DNA from: Piper betle | Lineage: Eukaryota > Streptophyta > Magnoliopsida > Piperales > Piperaceae | Assembly (NCBI GenBank): GCA_033002965.1 | Contig: JAURVB010001995.1 | Coordinates: forward strand, 1-64,000 | Reading direction: 5' to 3' | DNA length: 64,000 bases | Shown here: positions 58,401 to 64,000 of the stretch, one piece after another | Numbering within the stretch: position 1 is the first letter of the stretch | How the letters are laid out: the number at the start of each line of letters is the position of its first letter | Notes under the pieces: generated by a model | Seen by the model: the letters and a program-made list of their open reading frames with translations, nothing else | The model's database searches: none | What the model was told of the DNA's origin: nothing | Made by a program: the position numbers and the translations under genes

Positions 58401-61400
58401 TCGATGGTGGGATGGACAAGGGACGTTGGCTAGGCTGCCGATTACGGGCCAAAAAGGTCATGGGCTGGGGCTAACAACAGGCCAAGACTAGAAACGTTGG
58501 CTAGGCTGCCTGTCACGGGCCATAAAGAACGTGGGCTGGGGCTAGCAACGGGCCAAAAATAGACATTTCGGGGACGAAATTTCCTAAGGTGGGTGGATTG
58601 TGAGATCCCTCAACTTAGTCCCACATCTAATACCTACTTGGAGAAGATCCACTTTATAAGTGGGAATGGATTATAGATCATTAACTTCCGGGGTACCCAT
58701 TTTAAAGAAATGACTTAGCCCATTACGTTGCACTTTGGGCTGGGTCGTTACAAATGGTATCAAAGCCAACCTGGTTCCGTATTAGATGGTGGGATGGACT
58801 AGGGACGTGGGCTAGGCTGCCGGTTATGGGCCAAAAAGGGCATGGGCTAGGGCTAACAATAGGCCAAGACTAGAAACGTTGGCTAGGCTGCCGGTCACGG
58901 GCTAGAAAGGACGTGGGCTGGCGCTAGCAACGGGCCAAGAATAGGCATTTCGGGGACGAAAATTCCTAATGTGGGTATTTTGTGAGATCCTTCAACTTAG
59001 TCCCACATCTAATACCTACTCGGAGAAGATCAACTTTATAAGTGGGAATGGATTATAGATCATTAACTTCCGGGGTACCCATTTTAAAGAAATGACTTAG
59101 CCCATTACGTTGCACTTTGGGCTGGGTCGTTACAAATGGTATCAAAGCCGTCCTGGTTCCGTATTACATGGTGGGATGGACTAGGGACGTTGGCTAGGCT
59201 TCCGGTCACGGGCCAAAAAGGTCATGGGCTGGGGCTAGCAACGGGCCAAGACTAGAAACGTATGCTAGGATGCCGGTCACGGGCCAGAAAGGACGTGGGC
59301 TAGCGCTAGCAACGGGCCAAGAATAGGCATTTCAGGGATGAAATTTCCTAAGGTGGGTGGATTGTGAGATCCCTCAACTTAGTCCCACATCTAATACCTA
59401 CTGGGAGAAGATCCACTTTATACGTGAGAATGGACTATAGATCATTAACTTCCGGGCTACCCATTTCAAGGAAATGACTTAGCCCATTACGTTGCACTTT
59501 GGGCTGGGTCGTTACAAATGGTATCAAAGCCAACCTGGTTTCGTATTCGATGGTGGGATGGACATGGGACGTTGGCTAGGCTGCCGATTACGGGCCAAAA
59601 AGGTCATGGGCTGGGGCTAACAACAGGCCAAGACTAGAAACGTTGGCTAGGCTGCCTCTCACGGGCCAGAAAGAACGTGGGCTGGGGCTAGCAACGGGCC
59701 AAAAATAGACATTTCGGGGACGAAATTTCCAAAGGTGGGTGGATTGTGAGATCCCTCAACTTAGTCCCACATCTAATACCTACTTGGAGAACATCCACTT
59801 TATAAGTGGGAATGGATTATAGATCATTAACTTCCGGGGTACCCATTTTAAAGAAATGACTTAGCCCATTACGTTGCACTTTGGGCTGGGTCGTTACATA
59901 TGGTATCAAAGCCAACCTGGTTCCGTATTAGATGGTGGGATGGACTAGGGACGTGGGCTAGGCTGCCGGTTATGGGCCAAAAAGGGCATGGGCTAGGGCT
60001 AACAATAGGCCAAGACTAGAAACGTTGGCTAGGCTGCCGGTCACGGGCCAGAAAGGACGTGGGCTGGCGCTAGCAACGGGCCAAAAATAGGCATTTCGGG
60101 GACGAAATTTCCTAATGTGGGTATTTTGTGAGATCCCTCAACTTAGTCCCACATCTAATACCTACTCGGAGAAGATCCTGTTTATAAGTGGGAATGGACT
60201 ATAGATCTTTAACTTTCCGGGGTACCCATTTTAAAGAAATGACTTAGCCCATTACGTTGCACTTTGGGCTGGGTCGCTACAAATGGTATCAGAGCCGACC
60301 TGGTTCCGTGTTAGATGGTGGGATGGACTAGGGACGTTGGCTAGGCTGCCTGTCATGGGCCAAAAAAGGTCGTGGGCTTGGGTTAGCAACGGGCCAAGAC
60401 TAGAAACGTTGGCTAGGCTGCCGGTCACGGGCCAGAAAGGACGTGGGCTGGGGCTAGCAACGGGCCAAGAATAGGCATTTCGGGGATGAAATTTCCTAAG
60501 GTGGGTGGATTGTGAGATCCCTCAACTTAGTCCCACATCTAATACCTACTGGGAGAAGATCCTGTTTATAAGTGGGAATGGACTATAGATCTTTAACTTC
60601 CGGGGTACCCATTTTAAAGAAATGACTTAGCCCATTACGTTGCACTTTGGGCTGGGTCGTTACAAATGGTATCAGAGCCGACCTGGTTCCGTGTTAGATG
60701 GTGGGATGGACTAGGGACGTTGGCTAAGCTACCGATCACGGGCCAAAAAAGGTCGCAGGCTGGGGATAGCAACAGGCCAAGACTAGAAACGTTAGCTAGG
60801 CTGCCGGTCACGGGCCAGAAAGGACGTGGGCTGGGGCTAGCAACGGGCCAAGAATAGGCATTTCCGGGACGAAATTTCCTAAGGTGGGTGGATTGTGAGA
60901 TCCCCCAACTTAGTCTCCACATCTAATACCTACTGGGAGAAGATCATGTTTATAAGTGGGAATGGACTATAGATCTTTAACTTCCGGGGTACCCATTTTA
61001 AAGAAATGACTTAGCCCATTACGTTACACTTTGGGCTGGGTCGTTACAAATGGTATCAAAGCCGACCTGGTTCCGTATTACATGGTGGGATGGACTAGGG
61101 ACGCTGGCTAGGCTTCCGGTCACGGGCCAAAAAGGTCATGTGCTGGGGCTAGCAACGGGCCAAGACTAGAAACGTTGGCTAGGCTGCCGGTCACGGGCCA
61201 GAAAGGACGTGGGCAAGGGCGAGCAACGGGCCAAGAATATTCATTTCGGGGACGAAATTTCCTAAGGTGGGTGGATTGTGAGATCCCTCAACTTAGTCCC
61301 ACATCTAATACCTACTCGGAGAGGATCCTGTTTATAAGTGGGAATGGACTAGAGATCTTTAACTTTCGGGGTACCCAATTTAAAAATGACTTAGCCCATT

Positions 61401-64000
61401 ACGTTGCACTTTGGGCTGGGTCGTTACAAATGGTATCAGAGCCGATCTGGTTCCGTGTTAGATGGTGGGATGGACTAGGGACGTTGGCTAGGCTGCCGGT
61501 CACGGGTCAAAAAAGGTCGTGGGCTGGGGTTAGCAACGGGCCAAGACTAGAAACGGTGGCTAGGCTGCCGGTCACGGGCTAGAAAGGACGTGGGCCTGGG
61601 CTAGCAACGGGCCAAGAATAGGCATTTCGGGGATGAAATTTCCTAAGGTGGGTGGATTGTGAGATCCCTCAACTTAGTCCCACATCTAATACCTACTGGG
61701 AGAAGATCCACTTTATAAGTGGGAATGGACTATAGATCATTAACTTCCGGGGTACCCATTTTAAAGAAATGACTTAGCCCATTAGGTTGTACTTTGGGCT
61801 GGGTCGTTACAAATGGTATCAAAGCCGACCTGGTTCCGTGTTAGATGGTGGGATGGACTAGGGACGTTGGCTAGGCTACCGATCACGGGCCAAAAAAGGT
61901 CGCAGGCTGGGGATAGCAATAGGCCAAGACTAGAAACGTTAGCTAGGCTGCTGGTCACGGGCCAGAAAGGATGTGGGCTGGGGCTAGCAACGGGCCAAGA
62001 ATAGGCATTTCGGGGACGAAATTTCCTAAGGTGGGTGGATTGTGAGATCCCTCAACTTAGTCTCCCATCTAATACCTACTGGGAGAAGATCATGTTTATA
62101 AGTGGTAATGGACTATAGATCTTTAACTTCCGGGGTTCCCATTTTAAAGAAATGACTTAGCCCATTACGTTGCACTTTGGGCTGGGTCGTTACAAATGGT
62201 ATCAAAGCCAACCTGGTTCCGTATTCGATGGTGGGATGGACAAGGGACGTTGGCTAGGCTGCCGATTACGGGCCAAAAAGGTCATGGGCTGGGGCTAACA
62301 ACAGGCCAAGACTAGAAACGTTGGCTAGGCTGCCGGTCACGGGACAGAAAGGACGTGGGCTGGGGCTAGCAACGGGCCAAGAATAGGCATTTCGGGGATG
62401 AAATTTCCTAAGGTGGGTGGATTGTGAGATCCCTCAACTTAGTCCCACGTCTAATACCTACTGGGAGAAGATCCTGTTTATAAGTGGGAATGGACTAGAG
62501 ATCTTAAACTTTCGGTGTACCCATTTTAATGAAATGACTTAGCCCATTGCGTTGCACTTTGGGCTGGGTCGTTACAAATGGTATCAGAGCCGATCTGGTT
62601 CCGTGTTAGATGGTGGGATGGACTAGGGACGTTGGCTAGGCTACCGGTCACGGGTCAAAAAGGTCGTGGGCTGGGGTTAGCAACGGGCCAAGACTAGAAA
62701 CGTTGGCTAGGCTGCCGGTCACGGGCTAGAAAGGACGTGGGCTGGGGCTAGCAACGGGCCAAGAATGGGAATTTGAGGGATGAAATTTCCTAACGTGGGT
62801 GGATTGTGAGATCCCTCAACTTAGTCCCACATCTAATACCTACTGGGAGAAGATCCACTTTATAAGTGGGAATGGACTATATATCATTAACTTCCGGGGT
62901 ACCCATTTTCAGGAAATGACTTAGCCCATTACGTTGCACTTAGGGCTGGGTCGTTACAAATGGTATCAAAGCCTACCTGGTTCCGTATTAGATGGTGGGA
63001 TGGACTAGGGACGTTGGGTAGGCTGCCGGTCACGGGTCAAAAAAGGTCGTGGGCTGGGGTTAGCAACGGGCCAAGACTAGAAACGTTGGCTAGCTTGCCG
63101 GTCACGGGCTAGAAAGGACGTGGGCTAGGGCTAGCAACGGGACAAGAATAGGCATTTCGGGGATGAAATTTCCTAAGGTGGGTGGATTGTGAGATCCCTC
63201 AACTTAGTCCCACATCTAATACCTACTGGGAGAAGATCCACTTTATAAGTGGGAATGGATTATAGATCATTAACTTCCGGGGTACCCATTTGAAAGAAAT
63301 GACTTAGCCCATTACGTTGCACTTGGGGCTGGGTCGTTACAAATGGTATCAAAGCCAACCTGGTTCCATATTAGATGGTGGGATGGACTAGGGACGTGGG
63401 CTAGGCTGCCGGTTACGGGCCAAAAAGGGCATGGGCTGGGGCTAACAACAGGCCAAGACTAGAAACGTTAGCTAGGCTGCCGGTCACGGGCCAGAAAGGA
63501 CGTGCGCCGGCGCTAGCAACGGGCAAAAAATAGGCTTTTCGGGGACGAAATTTCCTAAGGTGGGTGGATTGTGAGATCCCTCAACTTAGTCCCACGTCTA
63601 ATACCTACTGGGAGAAGATCCTGTTTATAAGTGGGAATGGACTAGAGATCTTAAACTTTCGGTGTACCCATTTTAATGAAATGACTTAGCCCATTGCGTT
63701 GCACTTTGGGCTGGGTCGTTACAAATGGTATCAGAGCCGATCTGGTTCTGTGTTAGATGGTGGGATGGACTAGGGATGTTGGCTAGGCTACCGGTCACAG
63801 GTCAAAAAAGGTCGAGGGCTGGGGTTAGCAACGGGCCAAGATTAGAAACGTTGGCTAGGCTGCCGGTCACGGGCTAGAAAGGACGTGGGCTGGGGCTAGC
63901 AACGGGCCAAGAATAGGCATTTCGGGGATGAAATTTCCTAAGGTGGGTGGATTGTGAGATCCCTCAACTTAGTCCCACATCTAATACCTACTGGGAGAAG

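Larger units (their letters stand above)
52098..64000 (+). repeat. Tandem TRIM retrotransposon array (382-bp satellite), continues beyond the window
   Basis: LTR starts (TGTGAGATCC or close) lie at 52098, 52481, 52863, 53245, 53627, 54009, 54391, 54774, 55157, 55538, 55921, 56304, 56686, 57069, 57451, 57834, 58217, 58599, 58981, 59363, 59745, 60127, 60511, 60894, 61277, 61658, 62041, 62423, 62805, 63188, 63570 and 63953: 31 complete periods of 381-384 bp. Each period is LTR (about 154 bp, TGTGAGATCC...GGGTCGTTACA), two bases, primer-binding site, internal segment with two similar 75-bp halves, and polypurine-like 'aaggtgggtggat'. All units have the same orientation. No protein is encoded; the 63-codon frames seen in some units are by-products. 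Confidence 0.95.

Noticed and set aside
52253..62004. Repeated 63-codon ORFs (MVSEPTWFRVRWWDGLGTLAR...) that could look like a conserved peptide family
   Set aside because: They coincide with the TRIM internal segment, start in the primer-binding site and are broken in many units; no sign that the frame is kept.
52098..64000. CRISPR-like or phage-like repeat array
   Set aside because: Unit length, shared LTR structure, tRNA primer sites and plant context exclude CRISPR; there are no spacers between identical short repeats.
52098..64000. 5S rDNA-type array or Cassandra-type TRIM
   Set aside because: I looked for 5S promoter boxes (A box and C box) in the LTR and found no convincing match.

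Overview
This is a stretch of a flowering-plant nuclear genome, probably a eudicot. The evidence is intron-split gene fragments with plant-type splice sites, an RPP13-like/ZAR1-type CC-winged-helix-LRR resistance gene family, a KIN-4-type kinesin exon, and very dense LTR retrotransposons primed from the initiator tRNA-Met. I see no intact, clearly functional host gene, no rRNA or tRNA gene and no CRISPR. All domain and family calls were made by reading translations, not by database search.

Region 1 (1-15.4 kb) is a broken, duplicated gene block. Two copies of one segment (A about 1762-6240, B about 11086-14290) each hold part of an RPP13-like gene followed by exons of a second gene I cannot name. 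They carry complementary deletions: A lost the N-terminal coiled-coil/winged-helix part, B lost the LRR part. Both deletion ends lie at short direct repeats. The last exon of the unnamed gene recurs at 1-263, about 6080-6240, 14165-14230 and 14305-14652. Between A and B lie a KIN-4-like first exon (about 7860-8040) and a 5'-truncated Ty1/copia element with its 3' LTR (about 8578-10213).

Region 2 (15.4-51.5 kb) is a nest of Ty3/gypsy (Tekay-like) elements. I label the LTR types A, B, C, D and E for use here only. The main items are: a solo LTR A with target-site duplication (18268-20799) inside an LTR C; a gag-pol element lacking reverse transcriptase (21487-27899); gag-only derivatives (27900-30731) flanked by LTR B; antisense gag remnants (33.8-36.1 kb and 38.0-39.5 kb); two paralogous LTR D segments, the second split by a solo LTR C with perfect target-site duplication (41928-44757) and by a rearranged element with outward-facing LTRs (45740-51466). 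LTRs carry internal tandem repeats: a unit of about 109 bp in A/B and about 30 bp in C.

Region 3 (52098-64000, continuing past the window) is the standout. It is a head-to-tail array of 31 complete units, mean period 382 bp. Each unit is one 154-bp LTR plus a 229-bp internal segment with primer-binding site and polypurine tract. It is a terminal-repeat retrotransposon in miniature (TRIM) that has become a satellite, with higher-order repeat blocks. Two dispersed solo LTRs of the same TRIM, with target-site duplications, lie at 30982-31137 and 32532-32685. The terminal signals of the TRIM match those of the neighbouring Ty3 elements, which suggests the source of its enzymes.
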